Below, piece after piece: positions 52,058 to 60,378 of a stretch of 64,000 nt of DNA; within the stretch, counting starts at the first letter, position 1; the number at the start of each line of letters is the position of its first letter. This DNA is from Motiliproteus sediminis (GTDB lineage Bacteria > Pseudomonadota > Gammaproteobacteria > Pseudomonadales > Balneatricaceae). Both the position numbers and the translations under genes were made by a program. The DNA lies in contig NZ_JAERQK010000005.1 of assembly GCF_017912535.1 (NCBI RefSeq), positions 124,001 to 188,000 of the forward strand, read 5' to 3'. The notes beneath the pieces were generated by a model that saw only the letters and a program-made list of their open reading frames with translations, ran no database searches and had not been told where the DNA came from.

Positions 52058-53947
52058 ATGGGGTATCAGGACCAGTACCAACAGTCTTTACAGAATAAAG
52101 AGCAGTTCTGGGCGACCCAGGCCGACGCGATCGCCTGGTACAAGCAGCCACGGCAGATCCTGACCGAAGCCGATTACGGCACCCACCGCTGGTTCGCCGA
52201 CGGTGAACTCAACAGCTGTTATCTGGCGCTCGACTACAACGTTGAGCAGGGGCGCGGGGAGCAGGTGGCGCTCTACTACGACTCTCCCGCCACCGGCAGC
52301 AAACGCGCCATCAGTTACAACCAGTTGCTGGCCGATGTGAAACGCTACGCCGGGGCCCTCAAGGCGCAAGGAATCGAAAAGGGCGACCGGGTGGTGATCT
52401 ACATGCCGATGGTGCCGGAAGCGGCGGTGGCGATGCTTGCCTGCGCGCGCCTGGGGGCGATTCATTCTGTGGTGTTTGGTGGCTTTGCGCCCAACGAACT
52501 GGCGATCCGAATCGATGACGCCGAGCCAAAAATGGTGATCACCGCCTCTTGTGGTATCGAATTCGACAAAGTGATCGAGTACAAGCCGCTGGTGGACCAG
52601 GCGTTTGAACTGGCGACACACAAGCCTGATCATTGTGTGGTGCTGCAGCGGCCGATGGCCAAGGCGGCGATGCAACCGGGCCGCGATCTGGACTGGCAGC
52701 AGTTTCAGGAGGGGGGCAGGTACGCCGATTGCGTTGCGGTGGAATCGACCCATCCGCTCTACATCCTCTACACCTCCGGCACCACCGGCAAGCCTAAGGG
52801 GATCGTGCGCGACAACGGCAGCCACGCCGTAGCGCTGATGTACGCGCTGCGCAACGTCTATGGCATGAACGCCGGTGACGTCTGGTGGGGCGCGTCAGAT
52901 ATCGGCTGGGTGGTGGGTCACTCCTTTATCGTTTATGGCCCGCTGATGGGCGGTTGCAGCGCTATCTTCTATGAAGGCAAGCCGATCCGTTCACCCGATG
53001 CCGGTGCCTTCTGGCGGGTAATCGACGAGTACAAGGTGAACTCCATGTTTGCCGCCCCGACTGCTTTCCGTGCTATCCGCAAAGAGGACCCGGAGGGCGC
53101 GTTGGCCAAGAAGTACGACCTTTCCAGCCTGCGCTGGTTGTTTGTGGCGGGCGAAAAACTCGACTCCTCGACCTATAGCTGGCTGGATGAGCTGCTGGGC
53201 GTACCGGTGATCGACCACTGGTGGCAGACCGAAACCGGTTGGCCGATGACGGCCCCGCTGATGGGGGTGGAGCCGGTGGCAACGCGGATGGGCTCCACCT
53301 GTGTGCCGGTGCCTGGCTTTGACATTCAGGTACTCGATCCGGCGGGTAACGCATTGGGGGCCGACCAGCACGGCAATATCGTTGCCCGCTTGCCGATGCC
53401 GCCGGGAGTGGCGCAGACCATCTGGAACAATCCGCAGCGCTTCCAGGAATCCTACCTCAGCGCTTTTCCCGGTTATTACCATACCGGAGACGGCGGCTTT
53501 AAGGACAAGGACGGTTATGTCTACATTACCGGGCGCACCGATGACGTGATCAACGTATCCGGTCATCGCCTCAGCACCGGCGAGATGGAAGAGGTGATCG
53601 CCAAGAATCCAGCGGTGGCCGAGTGCGCGGTGATTGCTGTGGCCGACGAGATGAAGGGCCATGTGCCGGTCGGGTTGGTGGTCCTGAAGCAGGGGGTTGA
53701 GATCGATGAGGGCGAACTGGAGCAAGAGCTGGTTGCATTGGTACGCGCTGAAGTAGGGCCGCTGGCGTGCTTCCGCAAGGCGGTGGTGGTGCAGCGCTTG
53801 CCCAAGACCCGCTCAGGCAAGATTCTGCGCGCTATCCTGCGCAAGATTGCCGACCAGGAGGAGTACGCGATGCCCTCGACCATCGACGACGAAAGCATTC
53901 TGCCGGAAATTACCGAAACCATGAAAGGTGCCGGCGTCGGCCGTTAA
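52058..53947 (+). CDS. prpE: Propionyl-CoA synthetase (PrpE-like)
   Basis: An AMP-forming acyl-CoA synthetase of 629 residues. The P-loop is YTSGTTGKPKGIVRDNGSHA; GIVRDNGSHAVAL is typical of PrpE-type propionate ligases rather than acetyl-CoA synthetase. Other motifs are DHWWQTETGWPM, the hinge TGRTDDVINVSGHRL, and the catalytic Lys in LPKTRSGKILRAILRKI. Propionyl-CoA is an end product of valine and isoleucine breakdown, so the enzyme fits the region. Acetate or butyrate activity cannot be excluded. RBS AAGGAGAG precedes ATG 52058. Confidence 0.88.
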   Translation: MGYQDQYQQSLQNKEQFWATQADAIAWYKQPRQILTEADYGTHRWFADGELNSCYLALDYNVEQGRGEQVALYYDSPATGSKRAISYNQLLADVKRYAGALKAQGIEKGDRVVIYMPMVPEAAVAMLACARLGAIHSVVFGGFAPNELAIRIDDAEPKMVITASCGIEFDKVIEYKPLVDQAFELATHKPDHCVVLQRPMAKAAMQPGRDLDWQQFQEGGRYADCVAVESTHPLYILYTSGTTGKPKGIVRDNGSHAVALMYALRNVYGMNAGDVWWGASDIGWVVGHSFIVYGPLMGGCSAIFYEGKPIRSPDAGAFWRVIDEYKVNSMFAAPTAFRAIRKEDPEGALAKKYDLSSLRWLFVAGEKLDSSTYSWLDELLGVPVIDHWWQTETGWPMTAPLMGVEPVATRMGSTCVPVPGFDIQVLDPAGNALGADQHGNIVARLPMPPGVAQTIWNNPQRFQESYLSAFPGYYHTGDGGFKDKDGYVYITGRTDDVINVSGHRLSTGEMEEVIAKNPAVAECAVIAVADEMKGHVPVGLVVLKQGVEIDEGELEQELVALVRAEVGPLACFRKAVVVQRLPKTRSGKILRAILRKIADQEEYAMPSTIDDESILPEITETMKGAGVGR

Positions 53948-54005
53948 CGCCGGACCCGCAGGGTTGCTCCGGGCAGCCCTGTCGTTTGAATCAACAGAGG
54001 TTGTT

Positions 54006-54770
54006 ATGCAGTTACAAGATAAAGTGGTAGTGGTTACCGGCGGTGCATCAGGCTTGGGACTGGTCACCTGTCAACAGCTGGCCGCTCAGGGGGCGCGGAT
54101 CGCCGCCTTCGATCTCAATGAAGAGGCGGGTAGTGCGTTGGAGGACCAGCTCGGTGCCGACAGCCTGTTCGTCAAGGTGGATGTAACCAGCGCTGAGTCG
54201 GTCGAGGCCGGTATTGCTGCGGTCATGGCCAAGTTCGGTGCCATCCATGTGTGCATTAACTGCGCCGGTGTGGCTACGCCTGGCAAGGTGGTGGGGCGCG
54301 ATGGAGCCCTGCCGCTGGAGCGTTTTGCCCAGGTGATCAACATCAACCTGATCGGCACCTTCAACGTACTGCGTCTGGCGGCGGAGAAGATGGCGGCCAA
54401 TGAGCCGGAAAACGGCGAGCGCGGGGTGATCATCAACACCGCCTCGGTGGCGGCGTTTGACGGCCAGATGGGGCAGGCGGCCTACGCGGCCTCCAAGGCC
54501 GGTGTCGCGGGCATGACGCTGCCGATCGCGCGCGATCTGGCCCGTAACGGCATCCGCATCATGACCATTGCACCCGGCATCTTCGATACCCCGATGATGA
54601 AAGCCATGCCGGACGAAGTGCGTGATCCGCTGATCGCCATGGTGCAGAATCCCAAGCGTTTCGGCGAACCGACCGAATACGCCTCCCTTTGTGCTCACAT
54701 CATCGATAACCCATACCTCAACGGAGAAACCATCCGGCTGGATGGCGCGATCCGGATGGAACCAAAGTAA
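54006..54770 (+). CDS. Short-chain dehydrogenase, HSD10-type 3-hydroxyacyl-CoA dehydrogenase
   Basis: An NAD-dependent short-chain dehydrogenase of 254 residues. The cofactor loop is VTGGASGLGLVTCQQ, then INCAGVATPGK; the catalytic Ser is in IINTASVAAFDGQMGQ and the Tyr-Lys pair in AAYAASKAG. The pattern follows type 10 17-beta-HSD enzymes, which oxidise 2-methyl-3-hydroxybutyryl-CoA in isoleucine degradation; the LiuR site upstream of the operon agrees. ATG 54006 with AGAGG upstream was chosen over a longer frame that overlaps prpE. A terminator-like hairpin follows. Confidence 0.88.
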   Translation: MQLQDKVVVVTGGASGLGLVTCQQLAAQGARIAAFDLNEEAGSALEDQLGADSLFVKVDVTSAESVEAGIAAVMAKFGAIHVCINCAGVATPGKVVGRDGALPLERFAQVININLIGTFNVLRLAAEKMAANEPENGERGVIINTASVAAFDGQMGQAAYAASKAGVAGMTLPIARDLARNGIRIMTIAPGIFDTPMMKAMPDEVRDPLIAMVQNPKRFGEPTEYASLCAHIIDNPYLNGETIRLDGAIRMEPK

Positions 54771-54787
54771 TTGCTGAAGCCCTTTTG

Positions 54788-54817
54788 ACGGAGTCACTGG
54801 TGGCTCCGTTTTTTTGC
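54788..54817 (+). terminator. Terminator-like hairpin between HSD10 gene and maoC
   Basis: ACGGAGTCA (54788-54796), a CTGG loop and TGGCTCCGT (54801-54809), nine pairs with one G-T, then eight T. It lies just before the maoC ribosome-binding site. There is no room for a maoC promoter behind it, so maoC is probably expressed by partial read-through. Confidence 0.85.
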
Positions 54818-54833
54818 TTTGCGAGGAGCCTTT

Positions 54834-55295
54834 ATGATTCCGCAGCGTTATCTGGATGACTTCACCATCGGGGAGGTACTTGAAACCCCCGCCGTGACCC
54901 TGACCGAGAGCGAAGTGATCGATTTTGCGCTTAAGTACGATCCGCAGCCTTTTCACCTGGACCTGCCGGCTGCGGAGCAGTCGCTATTCGGCGGCTTGAT
55001 TGCCAGCGGCTTTCAGACCCTGGCGCTGAGCTTTCGATTATTTATCCAGAGTGGCATCCTGCGCGATTCCAGTATGGGCTCGCCCGGCATCGATGAGCTG
55101 CGCTGGCTGGCGCCGGTGCGCCCCGGCGACACCATTCACACCCGGCTAGAAGTGCTGGAGACCAAACCCTCAAGGTCCAAGCCGGACCGTGGCATCCTGC
55201 GCCTGCGCTACGAGGTGATGAACCAGCGCGATGAGTTGGTATTGAGCTACGTGATCAATCACTTTCTGAAGCGCCGAAGCGAATCCGCTTGCTGA
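54834..55295 (+). CDS. MaoC-like (R)-specific enoyl-CoA hydratase/dehydratase
   Basis: A hot-dog-fold hydratase of 153 residues. The catalytic Asp-His pair lies in KYDPQPFHLDLPAAEQSLFG, followed by GGLIASGFQTLALSFRLF, as in MaoC. It starts at ATG 54834 with GAGGAG just upstream. It could supply (R)-3-hydroxyacyl-CoA to the PHA synthase (PhaJ role) or act in acyl-CoA breakdown; the sequence does not decide. The last 21 codons of homology (55213-55275) recur as an orphan fragment at 57623-57685. Confidence 0.85.
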   Translation: MIPQRYLDDFTIGEVLETPAVTLTESEVIDFALKYDPQPFHLDLPAAEQSLFGGLIASGFQTLALSFRLFIQSGILRDSSMGSPGIDELRWLAPVRPGDTIHTRLEVLETKPSRSKPDRGILRLRYEVMNQRDELVLSYVINHFLKRRSESAC

Positions 55296-55312
55296 TTGAG
55301 GCTCGGTGAAAG

Positions 55313-55344
55313 AGCATGAGAAGCCCTTGCGGGCTTCTCATGCT
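55313..55344. repeat. Strong hairpin without U tract after maoC
   Basis: A perfect inverted repeat (AGCATGAGAAGCCC / GGGCTTCTCATGCT) around a TTGC loop, between the convergent maoC and PEP-CTERM genes. There is no T run on either side. It may act as a bidirectional terminator or RNA stabiliser. Confidence 0.7.
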
Positions 55345-55355
55345 GCTTGCGATGT

Positions 55356-56027
55356 CTAGTTAGTACGACGAGGGATTCGACTAAGACCGAGCAGACCGAG
55401 ACCAAATAGTGCAAGCGTACCTGGTTCGGGGACTTGCGCGGGATCACTGGGCGGCTCCTGTGGCGCGGCAATGAATTCGAGTGGACCTATATCGTTAGAG
55501 TTACGCAGGGCGAAGCTTAAAAGAGACCTCACAATAGTTCGGCTCGGGTTGAAGCTAGAGAAATCTAGATCTAGGTGAAGACCGTAGATATCGGTATTTT
55601 CCGGTGCGTTGAATGAAGCTCCGAAGGTAATGAAATTGGCTGTGTTAGAACCGAATGAGCCCGGCTCAACACCGCCAACGGGCTGCATTGAATCACCAAA
55701 TAAAAAGCCAGATGAGGCCGGCATAAATCCAGTGCCACCAGGAAAGGCGTCTACTTCGACGCTCAGTAACACATCGAATATTGCCAGCTCCGGGCCAATA
55801 CTACCGGTGCTCAGATAGCTTGAGCCGCTATCGAAAACAAGGTCCATCCCATAGATCCCAGTGGTATTCAAGCCATTTAAATCGGTACTGCTCACGCTAA
55901 TTCCGGTAAAGGGGCCTGACACCAGTGCGCCGATGGCATCGTAGGTTGCATCTATTGCTACCGCTATTGAGAACGGCGACCATCCTGACAGCAGGGCGGC
56001 AAGTCCAAGTGCTCGTATTGGTTTCAT
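55356..56027 (-). CDS. PEP-CTERM sorting domain protein
   Basis: A 223-residue exported protein. Signal-like N-terminus MKPIRALGLAALLSGWSPFS; the C-terminus carries VPEPGTLALFGLGLLGLSRI followed by a basic end (PRRTN), the classical PEP-CTERM signal for exosortase processing. The mature part is rich in Gly, Ser, Asn and beta-like repeats, with no enzyme motif. Such proteins are tied to extracellular polymer and biofilm. No exosortase gene is in the window. Base composition seems lower in GC than that of neighbouring genes, and the gene lies within the region flanked by maoC end copies. Confidence 0.88.
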   Translation of the reverse strand: MKPIRALGLAALLSGWSPFSIAVAIDATYDAIGALVSGPFTGISVSSTDLNGLNTTGIYGMDLVFDSGSSYLSTGSIGPELAIFDVLLSVEVDAFPGGTGFMPASSGFLFGDSMQPVGGVEPGSFGSNTANFITFGASFNAPENTDIYGLHLDLDFSSFNPSRTIVRSLLSFALRNSNDIGPLEFIAAPQEPPSDPAQVPEPGTLALFGLGLLGLSRIPRRTN

Positions 56028-56251
56028 AGTGTTTCCCTCAGTTTATTTTCCACTCCATCATCTGAATCCGGACAGCTCTACTTCTGCTGACACCAGTCTC
56101 AAAGCATTTGCGATGCCATTTCTGCTTTTTGCTATTCATTTCAGGAATTTATTTGTTTTATTTATATCAGAGTGAGATGATATTGAGGGCGTTCAAGAGG
56201 AAGACGGCTATAAGCCCGTCACCCCCAAATGGGGTATACATAAGACGCAGC

Positions 56252-57391
56252 TTATTTGATGGGAGGCTTGGCCTTCAGCGCCAAACGCACCAGGTCTGCT
56301 TGCGAACGGGCGCCCGTTTTAGCGAAAACCTGTTTCAGTTGGGTGCGCACGGTTTGAGGGCTGGAGCGGCGCTGCTCGGCGATCTGGTCAACCGATGCGC
56401 CGCCGACCAGTTGCTCGGTGATGTCAGCTTCGGCGGAGGTTAACTCGAAGATAGTGACCAACGCGCGGGTTGAGATGATTTCGCTCTGCTCGGGATCAAT
56501 TACGAACAGGGCGGTGCCGCGGACATTGTCACGGTCGCTGAAACCGTCGTCCCGCAGCGGCATTGCTTCCAATAGCAGGTAACCTAGCTGGCTGCGTTTC
56601 GGAATCACCAGCTGTTTTCCGGCCTGTCTGTTTTCGCCCTCGGCGGTTTCTCCGGTGGCGGCGATCAATTGTGCCAGTTCTGCGCTTTTGCTGGCGGAAG
56701 GTAGCTCCAGCCGCCCCTGAGGGGAGACAGTGAATGCGCCGGTTGCCTCCATAATCCGCCGCGCCGCTTCGTTACTCACCACGACACGTCCTTGGCGATC
56801 AAGCAGAACCAAACCCACCAGCAGCTTGTCCAGCACACTGAGTACCGCGCCATAGCGACTTTCCAGCTGAGTCACGGTGCGGTGGAGTTCGGCCGCGCGT
56901 GAGAGGTGCGGGAGGATCAGCCCGAGGGTCTCTTTCTCTTCGTCTGTATGCGGCCCCAGGGATTCAAGCCGGTTGACGGCGATAAAGTCGCGCCACAGTC
57001 GGTGGGTGCTGACCTGGGCACTCATACACCAATACACCCCGTATCGTTCCTGTTGGAACTGGATCCATTTGCTGTTGCGGTAGCCCTCTTCATCGGTGAC
57101 GAATTCGAACTCGCGAAAAACCTGTCCGGGGATCAGGTTGTGCATGTATTGAAAGCGGATGTCGTGTTTTGCGCCGTAACCGTTGGTGTAGAGATCGTAG
57201 TCGTCTGCCTGATACCCATGATGGGCGCTCACTTCCGTGGTTAGGGTTTCGGCGTTGACCGAAAAGTAAGCTCCTGTTTTTGCGCCGCAAAGTTGGGCTA
57301 CTTCGGCCACGCTATTGCGCCAGTTGGCATCGCTGCCTGGACCGGCATAGATCGTTGCAATGCAGTCGAGTAGTGGCTTGAGGTCGTCCAT
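56252..57391 (-). CDS. LuxR-family transcriptional regulator
   Basis: A 379-residue regulator. The C-terminal LuxR helix-turn-helix is at about 320-375 (FELTSAEADITEQLVGGASV, then QIAEQRRSSPQTVRTQLKQV and FAKTGARSQADLVRLAL). The N-terminus holds a PAS/GAF-like sensory region with a middle PAS-like stretch (LVLLDRQGRVVVSNEAARRI). ATG 57391 has GGGAG upstream; an ATG at 57427 lies in frame but without a usable site. It has no autoinducer synthase partner, so it is a LuxR solo. It lies beside the PEP-CTERM gene and may control it; that is inference. Confidence 0.86.
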   Translation of the reverse strand: MDDLKPLLDCIATIYAGPGSDANWRNSVAEVAQLCGAKTGAYFSVNAETLTTEVSAHHGYQADDYDLYTNGYGAKHDIRFQYMHNLIPGQVFREFEFVTDEEGYRNSKWIQFQQERYGVYWCMSAQVSTHRLWRDFIAVNRLESLGPHTDEEKETLGLILPHLSRAAELHRTVTQLESRYGAVLSVLDKLLVGLVLLDRQGRVVVSNEAARRIMEATGAFTVSPQGRLELPSASKSAELAQLIAATGETAEGENRQAGKQLVIPKRSQLGYLLLEAMPLRDDGFSDRDNVRGTALFVIDPEQSEIISTRALVTIFELTSAEADITEQLVGGASVDQIAEQRRSSPQTVRTQLKQVFAKTGARSQADLVRLALKAKPPIK

Positions 57392-57622
57392 GAAAGCTCC
57401 CGGCCGGCCCGCGTTATTATCAAACATCCTTGTCGGGCCAGCTCTTCGCAGCTTAGTCGCGGGGCTTGGTGATGGTCAATTCACTAATTTAATTAAGTTT
57501 TTTCTGATGTAATCGGCTGCTGAATTGCGAGTGTATTACATCAACTCTAGTCGTGGCGGCCGCTCTGTCGTGAACCATGCTGTCGTGTTGGGTGAGCGCA
57601 GGAAAGCGCGTTTTGGCGATGC

Positions 57623-57713
57623 TGAGGTTTTGAATCAGCGTGATGAGTTGGTATTGAGCTACGTGATCAATCACTTTTTGAAGCGCAGTGGTGAAGCTGA
57701 TTCATGTCAGTAA
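57623..57713 (+). pseudogene. Orphan maoC 3'-end fragment
   Basis: 63 bases (57623-57685) match the maoC 3' end at 55213-55275 with five differences. Four are silent and one changes Met to Leu. The frame stays open to the TAA at 57711-57713. It encodes EVLNQRDELVLSYVINHFLK, then a different tail (RSGEADSCQ). No start, catalytic motif or ribosome-binding site precedes it, so it is a remnant, not a working gene. Confidence 0.8.
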
Positions 57714-57717
57714 TTAG

Positions 57718-57762
57718 TGTCAATTGCGACATTCGTTGCATTAACGAATGTTCATATTGACA
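57718..57762. repeat. Nested 45-bp dyad (operator-like)
   Basis: Two inverted repeats share one centre at 57740: an outer TGTCAAT/ATTGACA pair and an inner ACATTCGTT/AACGAATGT pair, separated by four-base spacers. It lies 69 bases before the receiver gene start. It could be a binding site for a dimeric or tetrameric repressor, or an RNA hairpin behind the maoC fragment. Confidence 0.6.
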
Positions 57763-57830
57763 TAGCTCATCGTTCTCATGGCCGTGCTGACGTAAGCTGC
57801 GTGCATTAGTCAGGCATGGAGAGAGGGCCG

Positions 57831-58214
57831 ATGAACACACAGTCTGTCACCAAAACCCTGGTGCTGCTGGACGACGATGCCAATGTACTCAAAGCGTTGC
57901 AGCGTGAATTGACTCAGCAGGGGTGCGAAATCCACACCTTTACCCGGCCTCTGGATGCATTGAACCTGCTACAGCACCGGCCGGTGGATGTGATTTTGTC
58001 GGATCTCTGTATGCCGCAGATGGACGGGCGGGAGTTTTTGCGCCAAGCGGCGGCCCTGCAGCCACAGGCGGTTCTGATTACCTTGTCCGGTTATCTGGAA
58101 GAGGAGCAGGCCCAGCATCCGGTTTCGGATGCGTCCTGGCGTAAGCTGGAGAAGCCTTGGTGTTCGACCGAGCTGCGCAATACGATTGCTGAAGCGTTGG
58201 CGTTATCCGCCTGA
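57831..58214 (+). CDS. Single-domain response regulator
   Basis: A 127-residue stand-alone receiver. The acidic pocket is LLDDDANV (13-20), phospho-acceptor D58 is in ILSDLCMPQMDG, Ser is in TLSGY and K108 is in LEKPW, so the active site looks complete. No output domain is present. I chose ATG 57831 with GAGAGAGGG upstream; an ATG at 57816 is in frame. No kinase is nearby. The nested dyad upstream may regulate it. Function unknown. Confidence 0.87.
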   Translation: MNTQSVTKTLVLLDDDANVLKALQRELTQQGCEIHTFTRPLDALNLLQHRPVDVILSDLCMPQMDGREFLRQAAALQPQAVLITLSGYLEEEQAQHPVSDASWRKLEKPWCSTELRNTIAEALALSA

Positions 58215-58742
58215 GGCGGAGGTTAAACGCAGCTGCTTGTTGACCGCGAGCACAAAGCACGACAACGAAAGCAGTCCTAACGCCAAAGCGGGCCACTCTC
58301 CAGAGGTCGGCATATAGCCGACCTCTACCACCAGCCAACCGACCAGTCCAAGCAGTATCCAGCCCGCCCCGGGGCGTCGCTGCCATTCGCGCCAGCTGAA
58401 TACTATGATTGCCAATCCCAGAGTTATCGGCAGCAGCCACTGGGTGAAACCACCCCCGCCGATGGTCAGCCCTGACAGTATCAGACCGCTCAGCAGTATC
58501 GGCAGCCCGGCCTTCATTGCTGCCGAACGGCCGGTGGCTGCATCGAGAGTGATCAGAGCCAGTGTGAGGGCGCAGCACAGGTTGGGCAGAGGGGCATGGA
58601 GTGGTGGCAGGAATGCACTGAACGGTTTAGCGGCGAGCGCCAGTAACAGTAGCTCCCAGATCACTACTTTGGCGGGGTCTCGTCGCCAGCGAGGCAAAAT
58701 CGCCACGGCCGCTGCGATGCAGGCTGGAAGCAGGAGTGTCAC
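58203..58742 (-). CDS. Hypothetical multi-pass membrane protein
   Basis: A 179-residue hydrophobic protein with about six helices (LLLPACIAAAVAILP, VVIWELLLLALAA, LCCALTLALITLDAA, AGLPILLSGLILSGLTIGG, WLLPITLGLAIIVFSW, WILLGLVGWLVVEVGYMP). Charged residues sit in short loops. I do not recognise the family. It overlaps the 3' end of the receiver gene by 12 bases (convergent) and follows the aldo/keto reductase gene on the same strand with two bases between, so it may be cotranscribed with it. Confidence 0.65.
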   Translation of the reverse strand: MTLLLPACIAAAVAILPRWRRDPAKVVIWELLLLALAAKPFSAFLPPLHAPLPNLCCALTLALITLDAATGRSAAMKAGLPILLSGLILSGLTIGGGGFTQWLLPITLGLAIIVFSWREWQRRPGAGWILLGLVGWLVVEVGYMPTSGEWPALALGLLSLSCFVLAVNKQLRLTSASGG

Positions 58743-58744
58743 GG

Positions 58745-59740
58745 TCAGTCGCGCTCGGAATCGATGCTGTCCATTACCGCGTCGGCGTAGCGTGCGCCGC
58801 TGACGGTGTCGTCGTTGATCAGTGCATCAAGCTCGATGACTGTGGCGTCATCCAGCACCACCTCCACCGCACCGGCGTTTTCCTCCATAAAGTCGATATG
58901 CTTGGTGCCGGGAATCGGCACCACTTTGCCCCCCGTTTTCGCCAGCAGCCAGGCCAGTGCCAATTGTGCCGGGGAGCATTCGATGCGCTCGGCGATGGCC
59001 CGGTAGGGAACAAGAAGCTCACTGTTGCGGGCAAAGGCTTCGGGTTCGAAGCGCGGGCGGGCGATGGTCTGACGAATATCACCTTCACTGAGCGTGGTAA
59101 CGTCGCTGGCTTTCCCGGTCAGAAAGCCCCGTGCCAGCGGTGAAAAGGGCACGAAGGTGACGCCAAGCTCTTCACAGGTGGTCAGCATGCCGCGCTCGGC
59201 AGTGCGTGACCAGAGCGAGTATTCAGACTGTACTGCGGTGATGGGGAACTCCTGATGGGCCCGGCGCAGGGTGTCGCAGCAGACTTCAGACAGGCCGATG
59301 GTGCGAACCTTGCCTTGGCGCACCAGTTCGCCCAAAGCGCCGACGCTCTCTTCAACCGGCACATCAGGATCGACCCGGTGCAGATAATAGAGGTCGATGA
59401 CCTCGGTTTGCAGATTGCGCAGGCTCTGTTCGCACTCCCGTTGAAGCCGTTCCGGTCGGCCGCTCGGGCGGGGCAGTCCCTGTTGGTCACGGGTCATGCC
59501 GCACTTGGTGGCCAGCACGTACTGGTCGCGGCGGGCTGCCAGCGTGCGCCCGATCAGTTTTTCGTTGTCACCGAAGCCATAGATCGCGGCGGTATCGAGA
59601 AAACGATAGCCGCGATCCAGCGCCGCGTGCAGCAGCTTTTCCGAGGTGGCTTGATCAGCAGGTCCATAACCGGCGGACATGTTCATACAGCCAAGTCCGA
59701 TGGCTGACACAGTAAAGGGACCCAGGGAGACGGTACGCAT
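58745..59740 (-). CDS. Aldo/keto reductase
   Basis: An NADPH-dependent oxidoreductase with a TIM barrel, 331 residues. The active-site residues can be seen: Asp and Tyr in RFLDTAAIYGFGDNE, Lys in VLATKCG, and His in LYYLHRVDP. The C-terminal cofactor stretch is KVVPIPGTKHIDFMEENAGA. It begins MRTVSLGPFTVSAIGLGCMN, typical of the AKR13-like group. Substrate is not predictable. It is upstream of the membrane protein gene on the minus strand. Confidence 0.9.
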   Translation of the reverse strand: MRTVSLGPFTVSAIGLGCMNMSAGYGPADQATSEKLLHAALDRGYRFLDTAAIYGFGDNEKLIGRTLAARRDQYVLATKCGMTRDQQGLPRPSGRPERLQRECEQSLRNLQTEVIDLYYLHRVDPDVPVEESVGALGELVRQGKVRTIGLSEVCCDTLRRAHQEFPITAVQSEYSLWSRTAERGMLTTCEELGVTFVPFSPLARGFLTGKASDVTTLSEGDIRQTIARPRFEPEAFARNSELLVPYRAIAERIECSPAQLALAWLLAKTGGKVVPIPGTKHIDFMEENAGAVEVVLDDATVIELDALINDDTVSGARYADAVMDSIDSERD

Positions 59741-60378
59741 AGCATCCTCTGTCAGAAAATAGGTGATCGGCTTCTGGCGCGGACAAGCGGAGCGAGAGCG
59801 ATCATACGGGTATGAGTGGCAGTGATGACCATGCCAGCGTCGAGAATTATACCGATGAAACCCATGGTCACGGTATCTTCATCGTTGTTACCAACCGGTA
59901 AGGTACTGCACAGCACGTTTGGCGACCGGTGCTGGCACCCAAGCGCCTATACCGGTCTGCTAAGCCGGCGGCAGAGGAGACAGGTGTTGCGATATTGGTG
60001 GTAGACCCGGCTTCCTGTGCTTGTCATAAAAAGGAGCCTTTTCGAAGTGCTTCTGTGAGAGGGTGTCTTGCTAACAGCTGTTTGAATCGGCTTTCTGGAT
60101 TATTCGTTCTCGCGGCATAATCTCTTTTTATTTGTTTTATAACTGTCAGAATTATTTACACATTTGCCATTGTTGTGAGTTCCTTTTTTTGAACGATGGA
60201 CCCTGATTGAAAAATTAATTGACTTAAACTCTTGGTTTTTCGTCAGCTATTGGCGGTACCTCCTGCATGTTGCGAATAACGGCCTGCATTATGCAGTACC
60301 TGCTCCCGTACCTGGATTAGCGCCCAATCCCATGAGCGCTCCACAAGTCGGGTGATCTCACTCCGGGGAGGTAGAGCA
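59741..60378 (+). other. Long intergenic region before a PEP-CTERM gene
   Basis: 638 bases between divergent genes. 60115-60245 is AT-rich (TTTTTATTTGTTTTATAAC, AAAAATTAATTGACTTAAAC). A TTGACT at 60219-60224 lacks a good -10 partner. A possible 29-codon frame is at 59812-59901; no firm gene is seen. Confidence 0.5.
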
